Assembly: GCF_001467535.1 (NCBI RefSeq)
Contig: NZ_LNZC01000031.1
Span: 189,730 to 253,729, forward strand
Source of the DNA: Legionella worsleiensis
GTDB taxonomy: Bacteria > Pseudomonadota > Gammaproteobacteria > Legionellales > Legionellaceae
Direction: 5' to 3'
Length of the DNA: 64,000 nt
Positions 27,568-37,396 of this stretch are shown here, in pieces. How positions within the stretch are numbered: the first letter of the stretch is position 1; each line of letters opens with the position of its first letter. The notes beneath the pieces were generated by a model. That model searched no databases and was not told the origin of the DNA. It saw nothing but the letters and a program-made list of their open reading frames with translations. The translations under genes and the position numbers were made by a program.

Positions 27568-28866
27568 TTAATGTATCCTGGGGGAATGAAATCCAATTTT
27601 TTTCAGCCCGTGCTGGATATCAGGATGCGACATGAACAGACGCCAGAGCAATTGAGTGCGGTAGTTTTCAATCATGACTATAATAGGTCCTTGATCAATT
27701 GCTAAAGAACCTTCGGCAACCCAGCCGGTAGTTGGATTATAGGCATCTTTGAACCCAAGATTACTCCATAATCGGGGTTGCTTGATAAAGCATTTCAAAG
27801 CCTTCATAGACTCTTTGGGCGTGTAGGGAAAAGAGGCCAGGGCTGCTGTGGGCGTGAGTACTCCGACATCCTGAGTCGGTGATTGGGCGCCATATCCACT
27901 ATCAATATCGGATGCGCTCAGTCCCCAACAGTCTTTACTGTATCCTTGATATCCTTTGGGATTATCAGCGCAGTAGGCATGATTTATTTTGGCGTGAGCA
28001 ACGGTTTGTTCCGCATAATCTGTCGTTCCATCAGTCAGACCGTTAGGGTCAAGACCAAGGAAAGAATAGTGCGACCAAAACAAAGGACCACCAAAAGGAA
28101 CTCCAAGGGGTAACTTCAAGCCATAATATTCATTGCCGTTGTAATAGGTAGGCGAATTTTTATAACAGTTATCATACACCTCTTTCGTAATGGAGTGGGT
28201 GGGTGAACTTGCCGCTAATACATAGGTTATCAAGGTTTCATCCCATCCCCGGATTTTATGATTCATGCGCCATTCATAATTGGGTGACCAATGCCAGAAG
28301 AGGGTGTCGTTTGTGTTGTTGGTATGCCAATTCCAATTGGCGTTACGCCATAATTTATCAATGGTTTGGCGTAATTCGTTTTCTTTGGAATTATTTTGAG
28401 CAAAATACTGATGAGCAGTTAAGAGGCCTTGAAATAAAAAGGCGGTTTCAACCAAATCACTGCCGTCATCATATGGCCACAAAGCAAAAGTTTTGCCGCT
28501 ATCTCCATTCATCCAATGCGGAAAGATGCCATGAAATTTATCTGCTCGCTCATCCAAAAAACGAACCGCTTTAAGCAGGTGATCTACGCCTTGTTCTCTG
28601 GTAATAAACTGCCGCTCAACTGCAACAACAGTTGCCATAAAACCAAATCCTGAACCTCCAGTAGTAACAATTAATTCAGGATCGTAATCGGGATAAGTCT
28701 TATTGCTTCTTTCTCGAGCCATACCACTTTCAGGGTGTGCGAATTCATAAAAGTAATGATAAGTTTCTTTTTGAACCTTGGTGAGTAGTTGCTCTTCATG
28801 TTTGGTTAATGCAAAACTCGACTGCATCAGGCAGAGTAAAAGGGTAACGGTAGCTAATATTTTCAT
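27568..28866 (-). CDS. Glucoamylase-like (GH144/PF10091) exported glucanase
   Basis: This 432-residue protein has a signal peptide (MKILATVTLLLCLMQSSFA, cleavage near 19). It belongs to the glycoamylase family PF10091: ETYHYFYEFAHPESGMARER near 34-53, TTGGSGFGFMA near 68-78, WSPNYEWRMNHKIRGWDETL near 192-211 and PFGGPLFWSHYSFLGLDP near 256-273. Characterised PF10091 enzymes of CAZy family GH144 are endo-beta-1,2-glucanases. It precedes the GH3 gene by one base, so the two form a unit that could degrade beta-1,2-glucan to sophorose and glucose. The substrate is inferred from the family. Confidence 0.88.
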   Translation of the reverse strand: MKILATVTLLLCLMQSSFALTKHEEQLLTKVQKETYHYFYEFAHPESGMARERSNKTYPDYDPELIVTTGGSGFGFMATVVAVERQFITREQGVDHLLKAVRFLDERADKFHGIFPHWMNGDSGKTFALWPYDDGSDLVETAFLFQGLLTAHQYFAQNNSKENELRQTIDKLWRNANWNWHTNNTNDTLFWHWSPNYEWRMNHKIRGWDETLITYVLAASSPTHSITKEVYDNCYKNSPTYYNGNEYYGLKLPLGVPFGGPLFWSHYSFLGLDPNGLTDGTTDYAEQTVAHAKINHAYCADNPKGYQGYSKDCWGLSASDIDSGYGAQSPTQDVGVLTPTAALASFPYTPKESMKALKCFIKQPRLWSNLGFKDAYNPTTGWVAEGSLAIDQGPIIVMIENYRTQLLWRLFMSHPDIQHGLKKIGFHSPRIH

Positions 28867-29065
28867 TTAAATGAGTAATTCCTTTTATCGTATTGGCGTG
28901 ACAGACCATAAGCGTTCTCTGAATACGGCACTGATACTCTCTAACCAAAGTAAAATCGCAGTTTATTGCCGCAGGATATTATACCTGGTTGACTGGTTAA
29001 TCCAATAAAAAAAGCAGAGAAGTCTGTCTATCAATTCTGGAATACGCAATATTACAATTTCCTAT

Positions 29066-29095
29066 TTGGGATTCGGTGTTATCACATGCTATGAT
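29066..29095 (+). promoter_or_regulatory. Probable sigma-70 promoter of icd
   Basis: TTGGGA at 29066-29071 and TATGAT at 29090-29095 are 18 bases apart and lie 29 bases upstream of the icd ATG, which also has ACGGAG at the right distance. Confidence 0.55.
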
Positions 29096-29124
29096 TTACC
29101 TCTCTCAAATTTACGGAGTGGTCA

Positions 29125-30387
29125 ATGACATACGATAAAATAAAAGTGCCTGCACAAGGTGAAGCCATTACAGTAGCTGCTGATCTTTCTCTTCGTGTCC
29201 CTAATAATCCCATTATTCCTTTTATCGAAGGTGATGGTATTGGGGTCGATGTGACACCTCCGATGATTCGTGTTGTCGATGCAGCGGTTGAGAAAGCGTA
29301 CGGTAATAAAAGAAAAATCGCCTGGATGGAAGTTTATGCTGGCGAAAAAGCGACTCAGGTTTATGGCAGTGATCACTGGTTACCCAAAGAAACTTTGGAC
29401 GCATTGAAAAAGTACGTGGTGTCTATTAAAGGTCCCTTAACTACGCCTGTTGGTGGCGGTATTCGTTCTTTGAATGTTGCAATTCGTCAGGATATGGATC
29501 TTTATACTTGTTTACGTCCTGTGCGTTATTTCAAAGGTGTTCCCAGCCCAGTCAGAGAGCCTTGGAAAACAGACATGGTCATATTTCGTGAAAATGCTGA
29601 AGACATTTATGCAGGAATTGAGTGGCCGGCTGATTCTGCCGAGGCAAAAAAGGTCATTGCCTTTTTGCAAAATGAGATGGGCGTTAAGAAAATTCGCTTT
29701 CCTGAACATTGTGGGATTGGAGTGAAACCAGTCTCCAAAGAAGGGACTACTCGTTTGGTAAAAGCTGCTATTCAGTATGCAATCGATAACGACAGACAAA
29801 CTGTTACCCTGGTTCATAAAGGGAACATCATGAAATTTACTGAAGGTGCATTTAAAGATTGGGGTTATCAGGTAGCTCGAGAGTTTTTTGGCGCCAAAGA
29901 GTATCAGGGCGGCCCCTGGATGGAGTTTAAAAATCCAAAAACGGGCAAGCAAATCATCATCAATGATGTAATTGCCGACGCATTTTTACAGCAAATTCTG
30001 CTTAGACCAGAAGAGTACAGTGTTATTGCTACCTTAAATCTAAACGGTGATTACATTTCTGATGCTTTAGCGGCTCAAGTAGGTGGTATTGGTATAGCGC
30101 CAGGAGCTAATATGAGCGATGATGTTGCCGTGTTTGAAGCAACTCATGGTACAGCACCCAAATACGCCGGTCAGAATAAAGTTAATCCTGGTTCTATTAT
30201 TCTTTCTGCTGAAATGATGTTAAGGCACATGGGCTGGACCGAGGCCGCTGATTTAATTATCAAAGGAATGGAAGGCGCTATCGAAGCAAAAACAGTGACT
30301 TATGATTTCGAACGCGGAATGACTGGCGCTACCTTGGTGAGCAGCTCAGGTTTTGCTGATGAAATGATCAAACACATGCAGGCATAA
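29125..30387 (+). CDS. icd: Isocitrate dehydrogenase (NADP)
   Basis: Icd oxidatively decarboxylates isocitrate to 2-oxoglutarate in the TCA cycle. At 420 residues it is close to E. coli Icd (416). The substrate loop with [20 protein letters not shown] near 106-125 contains the serine that is phosphorylated in E. coli. [13 protein letters not shown] near 155-167, [16 protein letters not shown] near 235-250 and the NADP-binding [12 protein letters not shown] near 344-355 are all intact. The gene is preceded by a probable promoter and followed by a long gap, so it is probably monocistronic. Confidence 0.97.
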   Translation: MTYDKIKVPAQGEAITVAADLSLRVPNNPIIPFIEGDGIGVDVTPPMIRVVDAAVEKAYGNKRKIAWMEVYAGEKATQVYGSDHWLPKETLDALKKYVVSIKGPLTTPVGGGIRSLNVAIRQDMDLYTCLRPVRYFKGVPSPVREPWKTDMVIFRENAEDIYAGIEWPADSAEAKKVIAFLQNEMGVKKIRFPEHCGIGVKPVSKEGTTRLVKAAIQYAIDNDRQTVTLVHKGNIMKFTEGAFKDWGYQVAREFFGAKEYQGGPWMEFKNPKTGKQIIINDVIADAFLQQILLRPEEYSVIATLNLNGDYISDALAAQVGGIGIAPGANMSDDVAVFEATHGTAPKYAGQNKVNPGSIILSAEMMLRHMGWTEAADLIIKGMEGAIEAKTVTYDFERGMTGATLVSSSGFADEMIKHMQA

Positions 30388-30759
30388 TCAAGTCTTTTTC
30401 TGTACTTGATTCTAAAGGTATTGTTTCATTATCATGCGTTAAGGGCTGGAATCCTAGACCAATTCTTAACGTGTGATTCATGCACAATCGTCTTATAAAT
30501 TGTGCTTGATACAGAGTATTCAATACGGTGATTCCGCTGGTAAAGGGGGTGTTTTTTTTAAGGAATATTCAACCCCAATAAAATTAAGCGGTAATGATTT
30601 CCTCCACGCTACGAACTGATAATCGGTACAATAAACTGACATTATACTGTTCAATATGTTATTGATTATTTCAACGCCTAATTTTTTCGTTAAAATTAAT
30701 GAAATTTACTGGCCAAATGTGTGAGGGGAGTCTATAAAAATAGTATGAGGTAGTAAGTT
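30388..30759. other. Gap between icd and clpS with three successive hairpins
   Basis: No ORF is supported. Three inverted repeats follow one another: AATCAAGT (30386-30393) with ACTTGATT (30404-30411), CGTTAAG (30437-30443) with CTTAACG (30465-30471), and GCACAAT (30482-30488) with ATTGTGC (30499-30505). An eight-T run is at 30552-30559. They may form the icd mRNA end or a small RNA. The clpS promoter should lie in the AT-rich part near 30640-30740. Confidence 0.4.
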
Positions 30760-31083
30760 ATGAGCGGGCAGAATTTAGATGAATTTGTCAGGCATGAGAT
30801 AGCTGATACTCAGTTTAGTACAGAGATCAAGTTGCCAAGAAAGTATAAAGTAGTATTGCTCAATGATGACTATACACCAATGGATTTTGTGGTAGAAGTA
30901 CTGAAGCATTTTTTTCATTTAAGTGAAGAAAGTGCGGTTCAGGTGATGTTACAGGTTCATATGCAAGGGAAGGGCGTATGTGGCGTATTTACAAGAGACA
31001 TAGCTGAAACTAAAGTCGCCCTGGTAAATGAATATGCTCGAATGAATCAACATCCATTGCTATCTAGCATGGAACCCGAATGA
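30760..31083 (+). CDS. clpS: ClpS adaptor protein
   Basis: ClpS binds N-degron substrates and delivers them to ClpAP. The 107-residue length is typical. After a flexible N-terminus the core has [19 protein letters not shown] near 30-48, whose Asn-Asp-Asp and Met residues form the N-degron pocket, and [20 protein letters not shown] near 67-86 for ClpA contact. GAGGT precedes the start. It lies 30 bases upstream of clpA, the usual pairing. Confidence 0.96.
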   Translation: MSGQNLDEFVRHEIADTQFSTEIKLPRKYKVVLLNDDYTPMDFVVEVLKHFFHLSEESAVQVMLQVHMQGKGVCGVFTRDIAETKVALVNEYARMNQHPLLSSMEPE

Positions 31084-31113
31084 CTGGTGGTGGGCTGGAA
31101 AGGAGCAACGACA

Positions 31114-33381
31114 ATGTTAAATAAAGAACTAGAATTCACCTTGAATCTGGCCTTCAAGGAAGCAAAAGAAAAGCGTCATGAATTTATGACCGTTGAACAT
31201 TTGCTGTTGTCCTTGCTTGATAACCCAGCAGCTGGTAACGTGCTGCAGGCTTGTGACGCCAATATTGAGGCTCTACGCCGTGATTTGATTGAATTTATTG
31301 ACGAAACAACCCCTCGTATCCCTGATGATGAGCTGGACAGGGAAACTCAGCCCACTTTAGGATTTCAGCGAGTACTGCAAAGGGCTGTATTTCACGTACA
31401 GTCTGCCGGAAAAACTGAAGTAACTGGTGCTAACGTGTTGGCTGCCATATTCAGTGAACAGGAAAGCCAGGCAGTCTATTTTCTCAGAAGAGAAAATATA
31501 ACCCGTCTTGATGTTATTAATTATATTTCTCATGGTGTATCCAAGTATCAGAATAATGATATGCAGGAGAATATGAATTCTTCTATGGATGACGACATGA
31601 TATCTCACGAAGGTAATGAGTCTCCTCTGGACAGTTATTGTACCAATCTTAACCGACGTGCCAAACAGGGTAAAATAGATCCGCTGATTGGTCGTCATGA
31701 AGAAATTCAACGAACCATTCAAGTCTTGTGTAGACGAAGAAAAAATAATCCATTACTCGTTGGTGAAGCAGGCGTTGGTAAAACCGCTATTGCTGAAGGA
31801 TTAGCTCGCCGAATTGTTGATGGCGAAATTCCTGACGCCATTCGAGGTTGCGTGGTTTATTCGCTCGATTTGGGTGCTTTGTTGGCCGGAACAAAATATC
31901 GTGGTGATTTTGAGAAGCGTTTGAAAGCTGTATTGAAACAATTAGGTCAGCAAGAGGGTGCTGTGTTGTTTATAGACGAAATACATACCATCATTGGTGC
32001 AGGCGCTGCATCTGGTGGTGTTATGGATGCCTCAAATCTGATCAAGCCTCTATTGGCTAATGGCGAATTAAAATGTATCGGTTCTACAACCTATCAGGAG
32101 TATCGCGGTATTTTTGAAAAAGACAGAGCTCTGGCCAGACGTTTTCAAAAAATAGATATTTCTGAGCCTTCAATTGATGAAACCTTTGAAATACTTAAAG
32201 GATTAAAAGGTCGTTTGGAAGAGCATCACGGGGTAAAATTCACCATCCCTTCCTTAAAAGCAGCGGCTGAATTGTCTGCCAAATACATTAATGACCGATT
32301 TTTACCCGATAAGGCAATAGACGTTGTTGACGAAGCAGGTGCTTATCAAAATTTACTCACGGCAAGCAAACGTAAAAAAATCATCAGTGTTACTGAAATT
32401 GAAAGTGTGGTTGCTAAAATTGCTCGGATCCCTATTAAGAAGGTTTCAGCTCGAGACAAAGACACTCTGCGTAATTTGGAACGTGATTTGAAGTTGTTGG
32501 TTTACGGACAAGATCAGGCGATTACTGCATTGGCATCAGCCATTAAATTAGGTCGTTCAGGTCTTAGAGAACCGCAAAAACCTGTGGGATGTTTCTTGTT
32601 TGCAGGCCCCACTGGAGTGGGTAAAACAGAAGTTACTCGCCAGTTAGCTAATGTGTTGGGTATTGAGCTGTTACGGTTTGACATGTCAGAGTATATGGAA
32701 AAGCATACGGTATCCCGTTTAATTGGAGCTCCTCCAGGATACGTTGGCTATGACCAAGGTGGCCTTTTGACTGAAGCGGTAACTAAAAATCCTCATGCGG
32801 TATTATTACTCGATGAGATAGAAAAAGCGCATCCTGACGTCTTTAATCTCTTGCTCCAAATAATGGATCATGGCACTTTGACCGATACTAATGGCAGGCA
32901 GGCTGATTTTAGACACATCATCCTGGTCATGACCAGCAATGCCGGTGCTAGTGAAATTGTGCGCAATTCCATAGGATTTTCGCAGCAGGATAATACCCAC
33001 GATGGGTTGGAAGTGATTAAGAAGCAGTTCAGTCCGGAATTCAGAAACAGGCTGGATGCGATAATTAATTTTGCGCCACTGGATTCACAGACTATAGGAT
33101 TAGTTGTTGATAAATTTATCATGGAGCTTGATGAGCAATTAAGTCATAAGGGAGTTACCTTCACTGTGGATAAATCTGCTCGTGAATGGCTGATTGAGCA
33201 TGGATATGATAAGGCAATGGGTGCAAGACCTATGGCTCGCTTAATCCAGGAAAATGTGAAAAAGCCTTTGGCTGATGAGCTGCTGTTTGGAAAATTGATT
33301 CATGGTGGTCACGTGACACTCAGAGTTAAAGACGGCAAGTTGCATTTTGATAGCCAGGATCACCGTGAGGGAGTGTTTTGA
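31114..33381 (+). CDS. clpA: ATP-dependent Clp protease ATP-binding subunit ClpA
   Basis: ClpA unfolds substrates and feeds them to ClpP. Starting at the ATG 31114 (AAGGAG eight bases upstream) it has 755 residues, against 758 in E. coli; nine upstream codons are excluded. The N-domain (about 1-140) contacts ClpS. The first AAA module has Walker A GEAGVGKT and Walker [10 protein letters not shown]. The second has GPTGVGKT and [12 protein letters not shown]. The helical link contains an IARIPIKK segment, and the ClpP-binding IGF loop appears as NSIGFSQQD. Confidence 0.98.
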   Translation: MLNKELEFTLNLAFKEAKEKRHEFMTVEHLLLSLLDNPAAGNVLQACDANIEALRRDLIEFIDETTPRIPDDELDRETQPTLGFQRVLQRAVFHVQSAGKTEVTGANVLAAIFSEQESQAVYFLRRENITRLDVINYISHGVSKYQNNDMQENMNSSMDDDMISHEGNESPLDSYCTNLNRRAKQGKIDPLIGRHEEIQRTIQVLCRRRKNNPLLVGEAGVGKTAIAEGLARRIVDGEIPDAIRGCVVYSLDLGALLAGTKYRGDFEKRLKAVLKQLGQQEGAVLFIDEIHTIIGAGAASGGVMDASNLIKPLLANGELKCIGSTTYQEYRGIFEKDRALARRFQKIDISEPSIDETFEILKGLKGRLEEHHGVKFTIPSLKAAAELSAKYINDRFLPDKAIDVVDEAGAYQNLLTASKRKKIISVTEIESVVAKIARIPIKKVSARDKDTLRNLERDLKLLVYGQDQAITALASAIKLGRSGLREPQKPVGCFLFAGPTGVGKTEVTRQLANVLGIELLRFDMSEYMEKHTVSRLIGAPPGYVGYDQGGLLTEAVTKNPHAVLLLDEIEKAHPDVFNLLLQIMDHGTLTDTNGRQADFRHIILVMTSNAGASEIVRNSIGFSQQDNTHDGLEVIKKQFSPEFRNRLDAIINFAPLDSQTIGLVVDKFIMELDEQLSHKGVTFTVDKSAREWLIEHGYDKAMGARPMARLIQENVKKPLADELLFGKLIHGGHVTLRVKDGKLHFDSQDHREGVF

Positions 33382-33403
33382 TTCCTGGTGTTCTAATTTT
33401 GAA

Positions 33404-33426
33404 TTCCCGAGGCTTGGCCTCGGGAA
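33404..33426. terminator. Strong hairpin after clpA
   Basis: TTCCCGAGGC at 33404-33413 and GCCTCGGGAA at 33417-33426 form a perfect 10-bp stem with a TTG loop, 22 bases past the clpA stop. The sequence after it is only moderately T-rich (ACCAGTTTCTGTT). Confidence 0.6.
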
Positions 33427-33737
33427 ACCAGTTTCTGTTAAAGTCAGCGATATGATAGACGGCAAATTCTGATAGCGATAACTCCCAAACTTTTCTCTCT
33501 CTCAGCCTTTTGTTTCGGGATGGCGTAGGAGGTTGTGTAAAGAGAAAAAATGCAAACTAAAATATCACGCAACGAAACCAAAAGCTTATTTTAATTTTTG
33601 CATCATAATCCAGTGGCTAATCTTCATATCATGATCCAGGTTTTGCTGTCGGTTGTTGGTGTATTTTGCAAGTCATCCAGTTACAATATTGTTTAATTGT
33701 CGATATAATGATTTTTTTTCTACCGTTTTGATTGTTC
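33427..33737. other. Gap between clpA and glycosyltransferase gene
   Basis: About 310 bases without a supported gene. CTTTTGTTTCG near 33508 could pair at a distance with CGAAACCAAAAG near 33574, and an eight-T run precedes the downstream start. The promoter for the two envelope genes should be here; TATAATG near 33704 is a -10 candidate. Confidence 0.35.
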
Positions 33738-34523
33738 ATGCTCACAGTAATTATTATCACTAAAAATGAAGAGACCAATATTCGAAGATGCCTGGAATCC
33801 GTTCGTTTTGCTGATGAAGTTATCGTTGTCGATTCAGGAAGTACTGACAAAACAGTAGCTATTGCGCAAGAATACACTGATAAGGTGTTTCAAACTGATT
33901 GGCAGGGATATGGTGTGCAAAAGCAAAGAGCTCTGGCCAAAGCAAACGGAGATTGGGTATTAAACCTTGATGCAGATGAATCAGTAAGTGTTGAGTTACA
34001 AAAAGAAATAATAAATGTGATTGCCTCAGATTCAGCTGACGCATTTCGGGTTCCCATTCAAATGTTTTTCTATAATCAGCTGTTAAAATACTCAGCCTCT
34101 CCAAAAAGGCATATCCGGCTGTTTAAGCGAGAGAATGCCAATTACAGTACTGATATTGTTCATGAAAAAATTCTGGTAGCGCCAAATTCACGGATTAGCA
34201 GATTAAAAAACGCCATACAGCATCATTCGTTCAGAGATTTAAGTCATGCATTGTACAAGCTCAATAAATACTCATCGTATAGTGCTAAAATTCGTATTGC
34301 ATCAAATAAAAAACCGGGTTTTTTGGGCGTTTTACTGAACACCGGATGGATGTTTAGCCGTTGTTTTATTTTACAGCGCGGATTTTTGGATGGAAAACTG
34401 GGCTTTTTATTTGCTGTGTATAGTGCTCAGGGTACTTTTTATCGTGGATTAAAACAGATTTATAAAGACAATGATTTGCATCAACTACCCCAAATAATTA
34501 ACGAAACTAAGGATGGATTGTGA
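33738..34523 (+). CDS. Family 2 glycosyltransferase, LPS-core (WaaE-like)
   Basis: This 261-residue GT2 enzyme starts at the ATG 33738; a TTG two codons earlier is less likely. The N-terminus LTVIIITKNEETNIRRCLES is the GT-A nucleotide-binding start, then FADEVIVVDSGSTDKT near 26-41 and a DXD-like NLDADE near 75-80 for metal and sugar nucleotide. RHIRLFKR and HEKI follow, as in WaaE/KdtX transferases that add a beta-1,4-glucose to the heptose region. The acceptor in this organism is not known. The stop overlaps the next gene (GTGA), an O-antigen ligase-like protein, which supports an LPS role. Confidence 0.85.
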   Translation: MLTVIIITKNEETNIRRCLESVRFADEVIVVDSGSTDKTVAIAQEYTDKVFQTDWQGYGVQKQRALAKANGDWVLNLDADESVSVELQKEIINVIASDSADAFRVPIQMFFYNQLLKYSASPKRHIRLFKRENANYSTDIVHEKILVAPNSRISRLKNAIQHHSFRDLSHALYKLNKYSSYSAKIRIASNKKPGFLGVLLNTGWMFSRCFILQRGFLDGKLGFLFAVYSAQGTFYRGLKQIYKDNDLHQLPQIINETKDGL

Positions 34524-35782
34524 AAGTAACATTATCAGAAGAACAAGGGATATTGTTTACATCGATTTTGTTTGCTTTATTTATGTTTTTTATTCCTATA
34601 AGCCCGAGTTTGAAATCCATTTTTTTTGCTTGCTCGGTTGGTGTCATTTTACTTACCCCGCATTTCAATCAATTCATCCCTTATGCCTTTAATTCATTGT
34701 GGGGGCGGGCGTCTTTATTTTTGTTGTTGTACTCTATGGTCGCTTGTTTGTGGAGTCCTGCACCTTTTTTGATGCAATTAACCGTGGTTGGTAAATATTC
34801 AAAGTTAATCTATCTTCCGGTACTGGCAGTAGCTTTTGCTCATGCAAAAATAAGAAATTTGGCCCTTAACAGTTATCTTGCCGCCATGTTTGTAACCTGC
34901 ATCATCTCAGTGCTCAAATCAGAGCATATTTTAACTCCCGGAGATCCTGGGGAAGTATTTTATAATCATATTATTACCGGTTTTATGATGGGATTCGCTG
35001 CTTATCTAGCGAGTTTGTACGCATTTAAATATCAGGGCTGGATTAGGGCAGGGTATGTGTTTTTATTTGCAATAATGAGTTATCAGGTGCTTTTTATCAA
35101 TACAGGAAGAACCGGTTACGTCATGTACTTTATTTTAATGGCTTTTTTAATGATGCAGAAGTTAAGTATTAAAAAAGCGGTGTTAGGTGTCGTTTTTTTG
35201 TGCGCTCTTTTGGGTTTGGTGTATCATGAAAGTCCAATTATGTATGGCCGTGTGCATGATTTACTTTCGGATATCAAGGCGTTAAAACACAACAATGCCA
35301 ATACTTCTCTTGGATACAGAATCCAGTTTCATGATTATGCTCAATCGTTGTGGGAAAAAAATCCCGTTGTCGGAATTGGTACCGGAGGTTTTAAATACAG
35401 TTTTTCACAAGATAACCCGGTACCCAGTTGGGGAAAAGAATTGACTGATCCCCACAGTCAATATTGGATGACTTTAGCAGAACAGGGAGTGATTGGCTTT
35501 GTCTTGCTGATGTTTTTTTTAAGCAGCTTGTTGATTACCTCCTTTCAATTAACTGAAACAAAACCGATTATTTGGGGAATATTAATCTCGTTTTGTATCG
35601 GTTCATTTTCCGATACTATCCTGTGTTATTCGACAGCTGGGTATTTGTTAGTCGTGATGAGCGCTTTGTGTTTTGGGGAACTGATAGAGCAACGCAGAAT
35701 TCAGACAGCGAAGTTAGATAATATTTGCATGCCTCTTGATCTATCCCGGATGAGTCAGGAAACTCAGGCGGGAGGCGCTTAA
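34520..35782 (+). CDS. O-antigen ligase/polymerase-like membrane protein
   Basis: This 420-residue protein has about 10-12 membrane helices and begins at a GTG overlapping the transferase stop. The Wzy_C/WaaL marks are present: NTGRTGYVMYFILMAFLMM near 194-212 and, in the periplasmic loop, GIGTGGFKYSF and DPHSQYWMTLAEQGVIG near 310-326, which holds the conserved His. WaaL joins O-antigen to lipid A-core; Wzy polymerises repeats. Sequence alone does not separate them, but pairing with a core transferase favours ligase. The C-terminal 30 residues are hydrophilic. It overlaps the convergent thiD end by 4 bases. Confidence 0.82.
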   Translation: MKVTLSEEQGILFTSILFALFMFFIPISPSLKSIFFACSVGVILLTPHFNQFIPYAFNSLWGRASLFLLLYSMVACLWSPAPFLMQLTVVGKYSKLIYLPVLAVAFAHAKIRNLALNSYLAAMFVTCIISVLKSEHILTPGDPGEVFYNHIITGFMMGFAAYLASLYAFKYQGWIRAGYVFLFAIMSYQVLFINTGRTGYVMYFILMAFLMMQKLSIKKAVLGVVFLCALLGLVYHESPIMYGRVHDLLSDIKALKHNNANTSLGYRIQFHDYAQSLWEKNPVVGIGTGGFKYSFSQDNPVPSWGKELTDPHSQYWMTLAEQGVIGFVLLMFFLSSLLITSFQLTETKPIIWGILISFCIGSFSDTILCYSTAGYLLVVMSALCFGELIEQRRIQTAKLDNICMPLDLSRMSQETQAGGA

Positions 35783-36597
35783 CTGTTGTAGTGATCGGGC
35801 CATAATTGATGGAAGTGATGAACGGGTCCATTACCACAACCCACTGACCTCTCTTTTGCGGCCTCGATGGCACCGGTAAGATAGTTCTTGGCTACGCTGC
35901 AAGCATTTGTCAAGCTCATGCCCTGGGCAAGGCAGGCAGCGATTGCTGCTGATAAAGTGCATCCGGTTCCGTGCGTGTTTTTAGATTTAATCCTGTTATT
36001 TTTATACCATATTGCTGTTCCGTCTGCGCCATAAAGCAAATCATTGGATTGGGTGGATTGAAGATGGCCGCCTTTGAGTAATACATGTTTAGGGCCAAGT
36101 TCTAATAATTTCTGTGCTACTGTTATCATCTCTTCTTCTGATGCTGCATTGATATCCGTGAAAGAAAAAGCTTCAGGGATGTTTGGCGTGATGAGTGTTG
36201 CAAGAGGCATGAGTACCGAGCTGAGAGTATCTATTGCCTCAGGCAGCAATAAGGCATCTCCGCTTTTAGCAACAGTTACCGGATCAAGCACTATAGGAAT
36301 ATGTTTCGCTCTTTTTTCCAGAAAAGAAGCAACAAGCTTGATAATATCGCTTTTAAATAACATCCCGATTTTAATACTGTCGGGTCTGATGTCATCAAAA
36401 ATCGCATGGAGTTGATCTTCAATTGCTTGTAGGGGAATTTCATAACAGGTTCTTACTCCGCAGGTATTTTGTACTGGTAATGCGGTCAGAACCGTCATGC
36501 CATAACATCCCAGGGCTGAAAAAGTTTTGAGATCAGCCTGGATTCCTGCTCCGCCAGAACCATCGAAACCGGCAATAGATAGCGCTTTATAACGCAT
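35779..36597 (-). CDS. thiD: Hydroxymethylpyrimidine/phosphomethylpyrimidine kinase
   Basis: ThiD phosphorylates HMP and HMP-P to the pyrophosphate used in thiamine synthesis. The 272-residue ribokinase-like protein has AGFDGSGGAGIQADLKTFSA near 8-27, IVLDPVTVAKSGDALL near 104-119 and the anion hole motif NTHGTGCTLSAAIAA near 206-220 with the catalytic Asp position occupied by the GTGC context. Its ATG overlaps the thiM stop (TAATG). The order thiE-thiM-thiD without thiC or thiG in the window points to salvage of thiazole and pyrimidine. Confidence 0.95.
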   Translation of the reverse strand: MRYKALSIAGFDGSGGAGIQADLKTFSALGCYGMTVLTALPVQNTCGVRTCYEIPLQAIEDQLHAIFDDIRPDSIKIGMLFKSDIIKLVASFLEKRAKHIPIVLDPVTVAKSGDALLLPEAIDTLSSVLMPLATLITPNIPEAFSFTDINAASEEEMITVAQKLLELGPKHVLLKGGHLQSTQSNDLLYGADGTAIWYKNNRIKSKNTHGTGCTLSAAIAACLAQGMSLTNACSVAKNYLTGAIEAAKERSVGCGNGPVHHFHQLWPDHYNS

Positions 36598-37394
36598 TAG
36601 ATGTGTATCCTTGAATGATTGATCGCATCAGCAAAAAAATTCCAGTCCGGCATGTATAAATTATCAATAAATCGTTGTTTGAACGTACCGGGAAGTTGGG
36701 TCTGCTGGTGAGTTAATTGGCCACAAAGGCTAAAATAGGCAGCTGCCTGTGAACAGGCTTTGATGTAATGAGAATTCACTGCAACAAATGCGCTGATAAC
36801 GGCAGTCATAGTGCATCCCATTCCAGTAATCAGAGGCATAAGATTAGAGCCAAAAGGAATGATCTGCTGCTGATCCCCATCAGTTATTACATCATCAGAC
36901 CCGCTAATGACCACAATAGTATTATGTTGCTGAGCTAAAGAGAGCGCACTACCTAGAGCATTATGTACTGAGTGACTGGTATCAACACCTCTGGTTAGTC
37001 CAGACATTCCGGATAAAGACATGATTTCACTGGCATTACCTCGAACAATAGTGGCGTAGGGAAGGATGCTTAATGCAGCAGAGGTTCTTACTGAGCTGGC
37101 TCCAGCTCCTACAGGATCAAGTAGAACAGGTTTTTTTAATTTTTGTGAGATGGAAGCGGCATAAAGAGCGTTTTCTGTAAATTGGTGATGTAAAGTGCCT
37201 GTATTGATGTAGACTGCCTGACTTAAAGTGATTAATTCTTCTAATTCGGATGGGTCTTCAGTCATTAGGGGAGCTGCGCCAAGAGCAAGCAGGCTGTTGG
37301 CCATAAAATCCATAGTAACGTAGTTCGTTAAACACAACACTAAAGGTTTTTTTTCTCTAATACGCAAAAAAGAAGTTTTTATTGCATCCAACAT
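36597..37394 (-). CDS. thiM: Hydroxyethylthiazole kinase
   Basis: ThiM phosphorylates salvaged 4-methyl-5-hydroxyethylthiazole. The 265-residue length is typical. Marks include LCLTNYVTMDFMANSLLALG near 20-39, GAAPLMTEDPSELEEL, LDPVGAGASSVRT near 93-105 and the ATP-site GMGCTMTAVISAF near 192-204. The Cys in GMGC is conserved in ThiM. It begins 2 bases after thiE and overlaps thiD by one base, so the three are one operon. Confidence 0.95.
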   Translation of the reverse strand: MLDAIKTSFLRIREKKPLVLCLTNYVTMDFMANSLLALGAAPLMTEDPSELEELITLSQAVYINTGTLHHQFTENALYAASISQKLKKPVLLDPVGAGASSVRTSAALSILPYATIVRGNASEIMSLSGMSGLTRGVDTSHSVHNALGSALSLAQQHNTIVVISGSDDVITDGDQQQIIPFGSNLMPLITGMGCTMTAVISAFVAVNSHYIKACSQAAAYFSLCGQLTHQQTQLPGTFKQRFIDNLYMPDWNFFADAINHSRIHI

Positions 37395-37396
37395 AT

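Noticed and set aside
33427-33737. Structured RNA from CTTTTGTTTCG pairing with CGAAACCAAAAG
   Set aside because: The pairing is imperfect and spans over 50 bases, with no terminator or conserved core.
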